From positions 124,001-188,000 of the forward strand of contig NZ_WVTD01000008.1 in assembly GCF_009856825.1 (NCBI RefSeq): a stretch of DNA of 64,000 nucleotides, given 5' to 3'. Source of the stretch: Novosphingobium silvae (GTDB lineage Bacteria > Pseudomonadota > Alphaproteobacteria > Sphingomonadales > Sphingomonadaceae). Position 1 is the first letter of the stretch. Each line of letters begins with the position of its first letter. Below the pieces are notes generated by a model, which was not told the DNA's origin, ran no database searches, and saw nothing but the letters and a program-made list of their open reading frames with translations. Of this stretch, positions 33,687 to 43,155 are shown piece by piece. The translations under genes and the position numbers were made by a program.

Positions 33687-36113
33687 TCAAGGTTGGGATG
33701 GCGAGGGCTCGCCCGGGTCTTCGTTCTTCTGCCGCGGCATCACTGCCGGAAGCGCATGATCGGCGAGAAGCTCCAGCTTCTGCGGCACGGTGCCGATGTC
33801 GATATCGTTGGCGGCGAACTGGCGCAGCAGCGTGAGGAAGACACGGCTGCGGGCGCCGTACACGTCGCGCGGCGAGCCGACATGGGCGAAGCAGTTGAAG
33901 AGGATACGGCCGTCGGCGATCGAATCGACAAAGGCGGACGGGGCGGGATCGTCGAGTACGGCGGTTTCCTCGGCGAAGGCGCTCAGGACGATCCCCAGCA
34001 CCTTGTCCACCTCGGTGCCGAGCAGGACGGAGAACTGGATCTGGATCCGTCCGAGTGGGCTCGACAGCGTCTTGTTCAGCACCGACTTGGTGATCAGCTC
34101 GGAATTCGGGACGATCAGCGTGGAATGATCGGCCAGGGTGATCTCGGTTGAGCGCACGCTGATCCGCTTGACGTCGCCCTCGTCCGTGCCCACGCGCACC
34201 CAGTCCCCGATCTTGATCGGGCGTTCGGCCAGCAGGATCAGGCCGGAGACGAAGTTCTGGGTGATGGCCTGAAGGCCGAAGCCGATGCCGACCGACAGCG
34301 CCGAAAGCAGCAGCGCGATCTTCTCCACGCCGATGCCCAGCGAAGCCAGCGTCCAGATGATGGCCAGCGCGATGCCCACATACCGGGCGACAAGCCCGGC
34401 GGAGTTGCGCGCCGATCCGTCGAGGTCCGTCACCGGAAGGTAGCGCCTCTCCAGCCAGCCTGAGAAGGCGCGCACCAGCGAAAGGCCGATGGCAAGCACG
34501 ACCAGAGCCCGAATGATCGCGCCGGGCGAGATGGACACGCCGCCGATTTCGATCCCGCGCGCAAAGGTGCCAAGGCTTCCGAAAAGGGTGCCGAAACCGC
34601 CGTTCCCTCCAAACGGCGTCATCAGCAGGCCAAGCGCGGCAAGCACCAGCATGATCCGCAGCGCTCCCGATACGAGAACCCCGAACTGGTCGATCAGGCT
34701 GGGGCGAAGGCCAACGCTGCGCGTCAGGGTTTCGCCCAATGGGCTGTCGCGGTTGAACAGCGTGGTGGCGACATCATCGGCGGTGCCCAGCAGCAGGTAA
34801 AGCGCTGCTCCCAGGATCGTCACCCAGATCATCAGGCGCGCCACGAACAGGCTGAGCCCGACATAGCCCACGGCGAGGGCCACAAGCGCGGCGATCACAA
34901 GGACCCATGTCACCAGCGTCGCCAGTGCGATGCCGGCACCGGCGGCAGGCTTCTGGTCGTCCTCCCGCGCTGCGTGACTCGCGCGCAGGCGAGCAAGAAG
35001 CAGCAGGAATGCCCCCACCCAGACCAGGTGAACCATCGCTTCGATCATCTGCCATGCGGCGATGGCGGTTCGGCTGGCGCGGACTGCGGCGTTGAACGAA
35101 TCCAGGAGGATGCTGGCGAAGGAAATGCCCGCCAGCAGCAGGATCATGGGGTGAAGGCGCCGGACCGTCTCGTCCGTCAGTGGCGCGATGCGCCACGAGG
35201 GCTGCCGAAGCATCAGCAGGGCGCCTGCAAGCGCGCCGATGAAAGCTGTGAACGTGCTCGCGGCGATGAAGCCGTCCAGAAGCTCATCCCAGCGCGCGGG
35301 GAACAGGCCTGCCCAGCGGAAACCCTGGACCAGCGCAAAGGCGGCGAGCAGCGGACAGACGGTACCGACAAGAACCCGCCAGACCGCGTAGACGGAACGT
35401 CGCACGCGGTGGCCCGGAGCCGTGCCGATCAGATAGCGCTGGCCGAGCCGACGGCCCGTTACCCGCAGCGGGAACAGAAGCGCGAAGGCCAGCGCCACGC
35501 CGGCCAGCGCCTGCCAGGGCAGGCCGCCGTGCCATTGTTGGCGTATCTGCGCGAAGCCCTGCGTCACGAAAACGTCGATCCGGCGCAGGTCCCGCGGCAT
35601 CGATGCGAACAGCGCGCTCCAGAACGCGGGCGCCAGCGGAGAGTGTACGCGCGTCGATAGCGTCTGGTTCAACTGCTCCGCCTGGCTGCGATCGATCTCG
35701 TCGACGAGCTGCTGCGCTTCCACTTCGGCAAGACGGCTGCGCTTGATCGCCGCGTCCAGCCGTGTGCGATCACGGCCGAGGCGCTGACGCTGCCGCTGGA
35801 TGTCAGGTGCTTCGGAAGTGCCTTCGGCCACGGGGCCAAGGCCGGCGATGCGGGCGTCGACCAGCGCGAGCTGATCGGTCAACTGCGCTTCGGACGAACG
35901 AACCGATTGCTGGGCTGTCAGCGCCTTGGTGCGCAGCTCTGCCCGATCCTTGGCATCGGCCGCTCCATCAAGAGCGGAATCGACGCTGCGCAGCGCTTCC
36001 TCGGCCTCGGCAATCTGGCGTGTGAGATCGGCTGGGGTTGTCTGCTGCGCCCAGGCCGGCAACGATACCGTGAACAGGGCGATGGAAAGGAGGATGCGGA
36101 GGAAAAAGGGCAT
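33687..36113 (-). CDS. Large mechanosensitive channel with DUF3772 domain
   Basis: An 808-aa inner-membrane protein of the MscK/MscM-like branch. A signal peptide (MPFFLRILLSIALFTVSLPA) is followed by a periplasmic helical coiled-coil region (about 25-170) and a DUF3772 part, then about ten membrane helices. The MscS core near the C-terminus is clear: ALSVGIGFGLQAITQNFVSG is the pore helix and ERPIKIGDWVRVGTDEGDVK the beta domain. It protects against osmotic downshift. A second, small MscS is at 17160. It is followed by nhaA 116 bases downstream on the same strand, grouping two osmotic functions. Confidence 0.92.
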   Translation of the reverse strand: MPFFLRILLSIALFTVSLPAWAQQTTPADLTRQIAEAEEALRSVDSALDGAADAKDRAELRTKALTAQQSVRSSEAQLTDQLALVDARIAGLGPVAEGTSEAPDIQRQRQRLGRDRTRLDAAIKRSRLAEVEAQQLVDEIDRSQAEQLNQTLSTRVHSPLAPAFWSALFASMPRDLRRIDVFVTQGFAQIRQQWHGGLPWQALAGVALAFALLFPLRVTGRRLGQRYLIGTAPGHRVRRSVYAVWRVLVGTVCPLLAAFALVQGFRWAGLFPARWDELLDGFIAASTFTAFIGALAGALLMLRQPSWRIAPLTDETVRRLHPMILLLAGISFASILLDSFNAAVRASRTAIAAWQMIEAMVHLVWVGAFLLLLARLRASHAAREDDQKPAAGAGIALATLVTWVLVIAALVALAVGYVGLSLFVARLMIWVTILGAALYLLLGTADDVATTLFNRDSPLGETLTRSVGLRPSLIDQFGVLVSGALRIMLVLAALGLLMTPFGGNGGFGTLFGSLGTFARGIEIGGVSISPGAIIRALVVLAIGLSLVRAFSGWLERRYLPVTDLDGSARNSAGLVARYVGIALAIIWTLASLGIGVEKIALLLSALSVGIGFGLQAITQNFVSGLILLAERPIKIGDWVRVGTDEGDVKRISVRSTEITLADHSTLIVPNSELITKSVLNKTLSSPLGRIQIQFSVLLGTEVDKVLGIVLSAFAEETAVLDDPAPSAFVDSIADGRILFNCFAHVGSPRDVYGARSRVFLTLLRQFAANDIDIGTVPQKLELLADHALPAVMPRQKNEDPGEPSPSQP

Positions 36114-36245
36114 TTACCTGGAATCTCTGGGCAGGGCGAAGGACCTGACGCGATTCCGACGATCGGCGCAAGACTGAAACGGGTCAGGACGAGACGGCCG
36201 TGGGATCATCCCGGCTCGCCCGCCTGACAATCGACGCCGCCGGGA

Positions 36246-36662
36246 TCAGGCCGGATCGGCGCTTTCGCTGGTGAAGAAGCGCTGAATGATGTCCCGCGCG
36301 ATCCGGGCAGGGCGGAGCGTCTCGGCATCAACGCAGCACCAGCTTGACTTGACCTCGGCGAGCACTTCCTCGCCGCGGCGGATCACGGTCTCGTACATGG
36401 CACGCGCGCCCTGCACCTTTTCGAGCAGGACGGTTGCGATCACGTCGTCGTCGATGAAGGCGGGCTTGCGATAGGTAATCTCGTGCTTCAGGGCGACCCA
36501 CAGGTGCTGGGCCACTGCCTCCGACGGTGCCAGGGCCTTCCAGTGATCAAGCACGGCGGCCTGCACCCACTTGAGGTAAGAGGCATTGTTGACATGACCC
36601 ATGAAGTCGATGTCGTCGGACTCGATGCCGACCTGATAGCGATAGGGAATGGCGGTGCTCAC
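36246..36662 (-). CDS. Hotdog-fold acyl-CoA thioesterase (4HBT type)
   Basis: A 138-aa thioesterase of the YbgC/FcbC group that hydrolyses acyl-CoA or acyl-ACP. The active-site segment ESDDIDFMGHVNNASYLKW is typical, with an Asp in the catalytic position and HVNN following. The remaining strands (YRKPAFIDDDVIATVLLEKV) fit the hotdog fold. It lies between the large channel gene and the divergent diguanylate cyclase. Substrate chain length cannot be told. Confidence 0.9.
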   Translation of the reverse strand: MSTAIPYRYQVGIESDDIDFMGHVNNASYLKWVQAAVLDHWKALAPSEAVAQHLWVALKHEITYRKPAFIDDDVIATVLLEKVQGARAMYETVIRRGEEVLAEVKSSWCCVDAETLRPARIARDIIQRFFTSESADPA

Positions 36663-36835
36663 GTTTCCTCTTCTAACACTCCGGCGATCCTAGAGGTAGG
36701 GGAAAAGCGGCCGGAGTGCATGGGTTCCGTCGCAAAGATCCGGAATGGCGCGAAGAGCGAGGTCCCGTTCTCCTCCGTTCATCGCCTGTGCTTGGGCGGC
36801 GAGACGCAAGAGAGGGTCTTTACTGAATTCTAATC

Positions 36836-38647
36836 ATGGTTTCCTATAAGAAAGGCATGGACCGTTCCGCCGCTCATCCTGGTTTTCGACACTTTCGCGA
36901 AGCGGCGCTCACTTCCATCGCATACTTCCCATGTGCGGCTGCAACGCTGATCCTGACCCGCTTCGACGGGGGTGTGGCGATCGTCTGGCTGGCGAGCAGC
37001 GTGTTGTTCGCGGCGCTTTGCGCGCGGCCGCGCCGAAGGTGGACGGGCATTGTCTTGCTCTGCCTTCCAACTGCGATGCTTGCTTCGCATCTCTTCGGGA
37101 TGCGGGGCTGGGCCTCGATCCCTCTGCCGCTGATCTGCGTGGCGGAGGCTGTTTTCGCCGCGTGGCTGATAAAACGAGCCTATCCCCGTTTCGGACGATT
37201 CCAGTCCGTCCCCGAGGTGGGCTGGTTCCTGGCGATCGGAGGCTTTGCGGTACCCGCGACAACCGCATTGCTGGCAGCATGGTGCGTCCACCAGGCGCGG
37301 GGCATATCGTTCGGGATCGCGTGGCGCGATTGGTACGCCGGACACGCGCTCGGGCTCGTGGCCTTCGCGCCGCCCATGCTGCTCACCCTGCGCGGGCAGA
37401 CGCGTCAGTGGATCGCGACGGCGGGCAGCAGCCGGATGCGCGAGGCGCTGGTTCTGATCGGCCTCGTAGCCGCGGCATCGCTGGCGGCGTTCGGACAGGA
37501 GAGGATCCCGCTGGTCATCCTTCCTTTCATGCCGATGATCGCCGCCACGCTGAGGCTGGGACGGTTTGGCGCCATAGTGTCCATCGTGGTGCTTCTGGCG
37601 ATCGCGTTGCCGCTTTCGATCGCCGGGCACGGGCCGACGATGCTGCTGCGCGGAGACATAGCGGTCAGGCTGCAGGTGCTGCAGGTATACTTCGCCTCGA
37701 TCGTTCTCATCCTCCTTCCGCTTGCGGCCGAACTGCGCACCCGTAGGCGGCTGTTCGAGCGGATGAACGCTGCCGAGGCATTGCACCGGGTCGTGCTCGA
37801 CCGAACCAGCGACATCATCATTCGTCTGGGCGTGGACGGCACTCTTCGCTACGCCTCTCCCTCGACCGAGCGGGTGTGGGGCTATCGCCCCGATGAACTG
37901 ACCGGCCGGATCATGTTCCACCTTGTCTCGGCCGAAGACCTCCCGGCGGTTCTCGAGGCGCGAAGACGAGTCCTGGCCAGCCCCGACGAGACCGCGATCG
38001 CGGAGTACCGGGTGCTGTGCAAGGACGGCGACTGGATCTGGATGGAAAGCCACATGCGCGCGGTCCTCGACGAGAAGGGGGCGGTGATCGGCAACGTCAG
38101 CATCGTGCGCGAAGTCACCGGACGCCGCAAGCTGATGGAAGACCTCACCCACCAGGCGATGACCGATCCGCTTACGGGCCTCTACAATCGTCGCGCCTTC
38201 GAGGAGGCGCTGCCGGCCCTGCTTGCGTCCGGCGATGGAAGCGAGGCACTGGGCTGCGTGGCGGTGTTCGACCTCGACCATTTCAAGCGCATCAACGACC
38301 GCTTCGGGCATGCCTGCGGAGACCTTGTGCTGCAGCGTTTCGCCGATGTGCTGCGTGCATCGGTCCGGGAAGGGGACCTCGTTTCCCGGCTCGGAGGCGA
38401 GGAGTTTGCCGTTGTGCTGGGCGGCATGGGGCCGGAGCAGGCGCGGCTTGTCTGCGAGCGCATTCGCAAGCGGACCGAGCGGGCGGAAGTCCACGATCGT
38501 GCCGATGGCATCATCCACGTCACCGTAAGCGCCGGGATCGCTCCGCTGGCTCGCGGGCAGGGTGACGACGAGGCCCTGCGAAACGCGGACCTCGCCCTTT
38601 ACCGGGCCAAGAACGCGGGGCGCAATCGATCCGAACTCGCTGCCTGA
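36836..38647 (+). CDS. MASE1-PAS-GGDEF diguanylate cyclase
   Basis: A 603-aa membrane cyclase. The first 300 residues form about eight helices of MASE1 type, with the AYPRFGRFQSV and RDWYAGHALGLVAFAPPMLL segments usual for it. A PAS domain follows (about 315-435: RTSDIIIRLGVDGTLRYASP), then GGDEF with active RLGGEEFAVVLGG near residue 525. It makes cyclic di-GMP in response to a membrane and a PAS signal. Start: ATG at 36836 has no ribosome site; ATG at 36857 (MDRSAAHPG) is preceded by AAGAAAGG and is a reasonable alternative. Confidence 0.9.
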   Translation: MVSYKKGMDRSAAHPGFRHFREAALTSIAYFPCAAATLILTRFDGGVAIVWLASSVLFAALCARPRRRWTGIVLLCLPTAMLASHLFGMRGWASIPLPLICVAEAVFAAWLIKRAYPRFGRFQSVPEVGWFLAIGGFAVPATTALLAAWCVHQARGISFGIAWRDWYAGHALGLVAFAPPMLLTLRGQTRQWIATAGSSRMREALVLIGLVAAASLAAFGQERIPLVILPFMPMIAATLRLGRFGAIVSIVVLLAIALPLSIAGHGPTMLLRGDIAVRLQVLQVYFASIVLILLPLAAELRTRRRLFERMNAAEALHRVVLDRTSDIIIRLGVDGTLRYASPSTERVWGYRPDELTGRIMFHLVSAEDLPAVLEARRRVLASPDETAIAEYRVLCKDGDWIWMESHMRAVLDEKGAVIGNVSIVREVTGRRKLMEDLTHQAMTDPLTGLYNRRAFEEALPALLASGDGSEALGCVAVFDLDHFKRINDRFGHACGDLVLQRFADVLRASVREGDLVSRLGGEEFAVVLGGMGPEQARLVCERIRKRTERAEVHDRADGIIHVTVSAGIAPLARGQGDDEALRNADLALYRAKNAGRNRSELAA

Positions 38648-38668
38648 TCGCTCGCCCCGCCGTGCTCT

Positions 38669-39112
38669 TCAGGATCGTCGGGGCAGTTCCAGTTCGCCTT
38701 CGTCCTCGCCGTCCCAGTAATGCGCCCGCTCGCCGGTCACCCGGATGAGAAGGAGCCCGGGAGTGTCGATGCCGTCCGGCCACCACCGTTCGAGGCCGCG
38801 CGTCCAGTGGTCGGCGAACAGCGCCTTGTCCCGGATCAGGGTGGCGTGGCCTTCCACCGCAAGGAAGAACGGGCGCATGCCGAGAAAGCCCGCACTCCCC
38901 TGGTAGGTCAGCCCCACGTTCGGATCGGCTTCGATGTCGCTAACCATGCGGGTCGTATCTTCGGCAAAGAACCATGCATCGCCGGTGTAGTCCACCTCGC
39001 GGTTGTTGCTCATGGGCCGTGCGGCGATGGCACCGCCGCTGGTTCGGGTGGAAAGAAACGCGAAGTCGATGTCGCGCATCTTCTCCGAGAGTTGTTCGAG
39101 CGTTCGGGTCAT
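38669..39112 (-). CDS. Pyridoxamine-phosphate-oxidase-like protein (general stress protein 26 type)
   Basis: A 147-aa split-barrel flavin- or heme-binding protein of the general stress FMN-binding family. SEKMRDIDFAFLSTRTSGG is the usual first strand region with IAARPMSNN, and TYQGSAGFLGMRPFFLAVEG follows. It probably binds FMN or deazaflavin and acts in stress response; true pyridoxamine oxidase activity is unlikely. The start overlaps the end of the upstream exporter gene by four bases (39109-39112), so they are cotranscribed. Confidence 0.88.
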   Translation of the reverse strand: MTRTLEQLSEKMRDIDFAFLSTRTSGGAIAARPMSNNREVDYTGDAWFFAEDTTRMVSDIEADPNVGLTYQGSAGFLGMRPFFLAVEGHATLIRDKALFADHWTRGLERWWPDGIDTPGLLLIRVTGERAHYWDGEDEGELELPRRS

Positions 39113-40128
39113 GAGGCTTCCTTGCAGGTTTCTCCTCCGGAACGCCGCGCCCGCGCCGATTGTTTCTCAGGCGTGGACGGGCCTGCGGAATCCTGTGCAC
39201 CCGGCGAGCGGTGAACCGAAAGGCACGACAAGACGCTGGAGATTACCAGGACGATCGCCAGAATTTCTGCGCCGGTGGGCAGGCGCTGTTCCCACAGGAA
39301 GGCGTAGAGCAGCGCGAAGAGCGTCTCGAACAGGATCATCTGTCCGACCATCGTGAGCGGCAGAAGCCGGCACATCCTGTTCCACAGCGCATTACCTACG
39401 ATGGAGGCGAAGACCGCGACGCCAAGGCTGAGAGCAGCGAACCGAGTCCAGGCCATGGCGTCGTGACCCTGCGGCTCCAGCGCAAGGGCGACCGGTACGA
39501 GCAGCAGTGCCTGAGCGCCCGTGGCGACACCCAGGAGCAGACTCCAGTCGTGCGCGGAAATCGCGACCAGTCGCGACAGGCAACGGCTGTTCGCGACCGC
39601 GAACCCTGCCCACGAGGCTAGCGCACCTATCGCGCAGAGCAGGCCTGCGAGCTGTCCGGCAGCCTCGCCGCCTGCGGCGCTGCCGCGAGCGGCCTGCCAG
39701 CCGATGCAAAGCGCGGCTGCCGTCCCCAGCAGCAGCGACGGCGCCAGGCCCGCAAGCGAAGGCGCCGCCTTGTCACGGCTGCCGACAAGCGTGACCACGA
39801 CGGGGATGAAGCCGATTACGAGCGAAGTGAGCGCGATCCCGGCCAGTTGCACCGCGCTAACCAGCAGCACGTAGTAGAACGTGTTGCCAAGCATCCCCAA
39901 CGCCAGCAGTATCCACCAGTCACGAAGCGCGAGATGAGGCAGGATGCGCTTCCAGCGCGGGGCCAGCAGCGCGCATGCGATCACGCCGTACGCGATATAA
40001 CGACCGGCGGCGAGATGCAGCGCTCCGAAATCGCGCGCCACTTCCGGCACGAGGAAGACCAGACCCCAGAGCGCCCCGGCGCCGATTCCGCAGGCGATCC
40101 CTTCCGCCCTGTCCGATCTCTGCGTCAT
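39109..40128 (-). CDS. EamA-family drug/metabolite exporter
   Basis: A 339-aa inner-membrane transporter with ten predicted helices in two EamA repeats (AGALWGLVFLVPEVARDFGA opens the first, ALASWAGFAVANSRCLSRLV the second). Members export amino acids, nucleotides or drugs; the substrate is unknown. The C-terminus is a hydrophilic Ser/Arg-rich tail. It is coupled by a 4-base overlap to the stress protein gene downstream and is 72 bases after an AraC gene in the same direction, which may regulate it. Confidence 0.88.
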   Translation of the reverse strand: MTQRSDRAEGIACGIGAGALWGLVFLVPEVARDFGALHLAAGRYIAYGVIACALLAPRWKRILPHLALRDWWILLALGMLGNTFYYVLLVSAVQLAGIALTSLVIGFIPVVVTLVGSRDKAAPSLAGLAPSLLLGTAAALCIGWQAARGSAAGGEAAGQLAGLLCAIGALASWAGFAVANSRCLSRLVAISAHDWSLLLGVATGAQALLLVPVALALEPQGHDAMAWTRFAALSLGVAVFASIVGNALWNRMCRLLPLTMVGQMILFETLFALLYAFLWEQRLPTGAEILAIVLVISSVLSCLSVHRSPGAQDSAGPSTPEKQSARARRSGGETCKEAS

Positions 40129-40200
40129 TTCCTGCTCCTTTGCGCATTTCGCGAGATGACGGGCGGTCCCACGCGCGGGGGGCAGGTGTCTTGGCGTATC

Positions 40201-40986
40201 CTATCGGGTTCTTGGCGCTGGCTCCTCAAAAGGCTGCGTCGCCTTCGCCTGGTCCTGCATGCGCCTGCGGTATGCTCCCGGCGGAAGACCCGTCGCCTCC
40301 CGCACCGCTCGGCTGAGAGCGCTCTGGTCGCAGTAACCGAAGCGATGGGCCAGCTGCGCGATCGGCTGCGTGCCCGATGCGAGTTCATGACGCACCCGGG
40401 CCAGCCGCAAGGCGGAAAGCCATGCGCGCGGAGTGGTGTCCAGTTCCTCGCGGAACAGCGCATGCAGCCGGCTGACGCTGAGGCGAGCATGCGCCGCCAT
40501 GGCGGCCGCGCTCCACTCGGCGCCTGGAGCTGCCTCCACGGCTGCCAGAAGCACCGCAAGCCGCGACTGCGCACGCGGCGCGCAGCCCTCCAGAGTGTCG
40601 AGAAGCAGGGGCACCCAGCGCTCGAGGTTGGCGGGAGGAAGGCCATCTCCCATCGTCAGGGCCATGAAGTCGACCAGCTTGGTCGCCGCTGGCGGCAGCG
40701 GACGAAAGGGCAGAAGCGAGAGCCTGTCGCGCAAAGCAGGTGCGAGGTTGTCTGGATCGAGATCGAGGATGAAGGCGCTGTTCGCCCGGTCCGCCTGCTG
40801 GTCGTGATCGGTCTCGGCCTCCACGAAGGCAAGATCACCCCGCGCGATCGCAGCACCGCGCCCGCCGATCTCCATCTCCAGCGCCCCGGTCAGCGGGAGC
40901 ACGATCTGCGCGAAGCCGTGCCGGTCGAGCGTGCTTGCCGATCCGTAGCTGCGCACGGCCAGCGCGTAGGGCGAGGAAGATGCCAT
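40201..40986 (-). CDS. AraC-family transcriptional regulator
   Basis: A 261-aa regulator with an N-terminal cupin-like effector domain (residues about 20-140) and a C-terminal double helix-turn-helix (AMAAHARLSVSRLHALFREE, then IAQLAHRFGYCDQSALSRAV), the typical AraC DNA-binding part. The probable target is the exporter at 39109, which lies just downstream on the same strand. The effector is unknown. The AraC gene is convergent with nothing and follows the extensin-like gene at 41044. Confidence 0.9.
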   Translation of the reverse strand: MASSSPYALAVRSYGSASTLDRHGFAQIVLPLTGALEMEIGGRGAAIARGDLAFVEAETDHDQQADRANSAFILDLDPDNLAPALRDRLSLLPFRPLPPAATKLVDFMALTMGDGLPPANLERWVPLLLDTLEGCAPRAQSRLAVLLAAVEAAPGAEWSAAAMAAHARLSVSRLHALFREELDTTPRAWLSALRLARVRHELASGTQPIAQLAHRFGYCDQSALSRAVREATGLPPGAYRRRMQDQAKATQPFEEPAPRTR

Positions 40987-41043
40987 TAGGGGACCATAGC
41001 GGTGTTTTCCCGGGGAAACATGCGCTTTTCGTCATGACCCCGC

Positions 41044-41706
41044 TCAGCGGCAGAAATCCGCGCCGTCCGCCTCGAGATGCAGGTGATTGGCGTGGGCTGC
41101 GTTGTACCCGGGCCCAAGCGTGGTGCCGAACCGCTTGCAGGCACTGTCATGCACCACCCGCAGGAACCGCCGTTCAGCCGAGGTGCCGCCGTTCCAGTCG
41201 TCGAGGACGGTGATCCGGCGGCCATCGCCCAGGACAAAGCCCGATACGTCTATCGCATTGGCCGTGGCATGGCCCGAGCGGCGGTTGGTGCCCGCGACGT
41301 TCCTGCAGGAGTAGCTTCCGAACGTTTCGACCTTGATAACCCGGCTGCCCAGGATCTGCTGCGCCGCGCGGTCCACCCCGTAGCGGACCCAGGCGGCGAA
41401 AGGCGTCGCCATGCTGCAGGTCACTGGGCCCAGTCCGGAAAGGGAAACGGTGGCGTTGTCGGTGTTTAGCGCCGCCAGCTTCACCGTGCCGACGGTAGAG
41501 CAGGCGCTGCCGTAGTGCCTGTCTTCAACAGGCGTGAACACTGCCTGCTGCCCGCCCAGCTTCGAAAGGCACTGCCGCACGTTCGCATCCGGCTGCCTTG
41601 CAGGCCGATTCGCCGTGCGCGACGGTTTGCGCCGCGGCGGTTCCGGGCTGTCGATGCATCCGCTCACCAGGGCGATCACGGGAAGGGTGAGGAGAAATTT
41701 CCGCAT
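41044..41706 (-). CDS. Extensin-like lipoprotein (M15-related fold)
   Basis: A 220-aa exported protein with a lipoprotein signal (MRKFLLTLPVIALVSGC, lipobox VSGC). The conserved C-terminal domain has the metal-site patterns GHATANAIDVSGF and AAHANHLHLEADGADFC, resembling D,D-carboxypeptidases of the M15 group, so it may act on peptidoglycan. It is named extensin-like only by family tradition. Paired cysteines in the mature domain suggest disulphides. It is divergent from serC, so the 197-base gap carries both promoters. Confidence 0.85.
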   Translation of the reverse strand: MRKFLLTLPVIALVSGCIDSPEPPRRKPSRTANRPARQPDANVRQCLSKLGGQQAVFTPVEDRHYGSACSTVGTVKLAALNTDNATVSLSGLGPVTCSMATPFAAWVRYGVDRAAQQILGSRVIKVETFGSYSCRNVAGTNRRSGHATANAIDVSGFVLGDGRRITVLDDWNGGTSAERRFLRVVHDSACKRFGTTLGPGYNAAHANHLHLEADGADFCR

Positions 41707-41818
41707 GGGGTCAAACTTCCGGGGGCTCCGCTTAACCTGCGCTTACCCGTGCCCCACCGCTTGGCCCTGCGCCATACGCGGCCGGTCGTTTTGCACAGCC
41801 GCACGGCCTGCAAGGCGA

Positions 41819-41903
41819 TTGACATATCCTGTGCTCACATTAGGAGCGGCTCCGGGCCACGCGGTCCCAACGCCGCGCGAGCTCTCTGCAAGGAGAGTCA
41901 GAA
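41819..41903 (+). promoter_or_regulatory. serC leader with ribosome-site-masking hairpin (serC-motif-like RNA)
   Basis: A -35-like TTGACA is at 41819-41824. The leader then forms two hairpins: GGGCC (41854-41858) with GGTCC (41863-41867), and CTCTCT (41882-41887) with GGAGAG (41892-41897) closed by a GCAA tetraloop. The second stem contains the Shine-Dalgarno of serC, whose ATG is seven bases later, so its folding would block translation. The layout matches the alphaproteobacterial serC RNA motif, as far as I recall it, and is likely a regulatory leader. Confidence 0.65.
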
Positions 41904-43052
41904 ATGACTGATGTAATTAGCTTACCTGCGCGCAAGCCTGCGCGTCCGCACTTCTCGTCCGGTCCATGCGCCAAGCCGCCCGGATATGCCCCCGAAAAAC
42001 TGAACGTCGAATCGCTGGGTCGTTCGCACCGCGCGAAGATCGGCAAGTCGCGCCTCGCCTACAGCATCGAACTGATGCGCGAAGTGCTGCAGCTGCCCGA
42101 GACCCACCGCATCGGCATCGTTCCCGGCTCGGACACCGGCGCTTTCGAGATGGCCATGTGGACCATGCTCGGCGCGCGCGGCGTGACAACGCTCGCCTGG
42201 GAAAGCTTCGGCGAGGGCTGGGTGACGGACGCCGCCAAGCAGCTCAAGCTTGACCCCACTGTGATCCGCGCCGACTACGGCCAGCTTCCCGACCTCACCC
42301 AGGTGGACTGGAGCACGGACGTGCTCTTCACCTGGAACGGCACCACTTCGGGCGTGCGCGTCCCCAACGCCGACTGGATTCCGGCCGACCGCGAAGGCCT
42401 GTCCTTCGCCGATGCGACCTCGGCCGTTTTCGCCTACGACATCGACTGGTCCAAGATCGATGTCGCCACCTTCTCGTGGCAGAAGGTGCTTGGCGGCGAG
42501 GGCGGCCATGGCGTGCTGATCCTCGGGCCTCGCGCGGTCGAGCGGCTTGAAACCTACACTCCGGCCTGGCCGCTCCCCAAGGTGTTCCGCCTCGTCTCCA
42601 AGGGCAAGCTCGCCGAGGGCGTGTTCAAGGGCGAGACCATCAACACGCCTTCGATGCTCGCGGTCGAGGACGCGATCTTCGCGCTGGAATGGGCGAAGTC
42701 GCTCGGGGGTCTCGAGGGCCTGAAAGCCCGCTCCGACGCCAATGCGGCCGCGCTCGGCAAGATCGTCGAGGAGCGTGACTGGCTCGGCCATCTCGCCATC
42801 GACGAGGCGAGCCGCTCCAGGACCTCGGTCTGCCTGACGGTCGAAGGCGCCGACGCGGACTTCATCAAGAAGTTCGCCGCTCTGCTCGAGAAGCAGGACG
42901 CCGCTTACGATGTTGCCGGCTACCGCGACGCGCCTGCGGGGCTGCGGATCTGGTGCGGCGCCACCGTCGATGCCCAGGACATCGAGGATCTCGGTCCCTG
43001 GCTCGACTGGGCCTATGCCACCGTCAAGGCAGAAGCGCGGGCGACCGCCTAA
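41904..43052 (+). CDS. serC: Phosphoserine aminotransferase
   Basis: Converts 3-phosphohydroxypyruvate to phosphoserine with glutamate as amino donor; PLP enzyme of 382 aa. The PLP lysine is in TFSWQKVLGGEGGHGVLILG. The N-terminal RPHFSSGPCAKPPGY and RSHRAKIGKSRL are characteristic of the archaeal/alphaproteobacterial branch. ATG at 41904 follows AAGGAGAG by seven bases. It forms an operon with serA 103 bases downstream, so two consecutive enzymes of serine synthesis are encoded together; the phosphatase serB is not here. Confidence 0.96.
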   Translation: MTDVISLPARKPARPHFSSGPCAKPPGYAPEKLNVESLGRSHRAKIGKSRLAYSIELMREVLQLPETHRIGIVPGSDTGAFEMAMWTMLGARGVTTLAWESFGEGWVTDAAKQLKLDPTVIRADYGQLPDLTQVDWSTDVLFTWNGTTSGVRVPNADWIPADREGLSFADATSAVFAYDIDWSKIDVATFSWQKVLGGEGGHGVLILGPRAVERLETYTPAWPLPKVFRLVSKGKLAEGVFKGETINTPSMLAVEDAIFALEWAKSLGGLEGLKARSDANAAALGKIVEERDWLGHLAIDEASRSRTSVCLTVEGADADFIKKFAALLEKQDAAYDVAGYRDAPAGLRIWCGATVDAQDIEDLGPWLDWAYATVKAEARATA

Positions 43053-43060
43053 AGTTTAAC

Positions 43061-43143
43061 GTCGTCCCGGTGAAAGCCGGGACCGCTCTCCACATGGCGC
43101 CGCAACTGCGGCCTGCGATCCCGGCCTGTGCCGGGATGACGAC
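43061..43143. repeat. Short palindromic intergenic element
   Basis: Two G+C-rich hairpins, CCCGG-tgaaa-GCCGGG near 43066-43082 and TCCCGGCctgtGCCGGGA at about 43119-43136, are enclosed by GTCGTC at 43061 and GACGAC at 43138-43143. Elements of this kind (GTCATCCCGG with CCGGGATGAC) occur as dispersed REP-like repeats in alphaproteobacteria. It fills the serC-serA gap and may stabilise the mRNA. Other copies were not seen in this window. Confidence 0.65.
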
Positions 43144-43155
43144 AAGGATATTCCC

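Noticed and set aside
36830-38518. A 562-codon frame antisense to the MASE1-PAS-GGDEF gene
   Set aside because: Translation is Arg/His/Gln-rich without domains, while the plus strand encodes a complete diguanylate cyclase.
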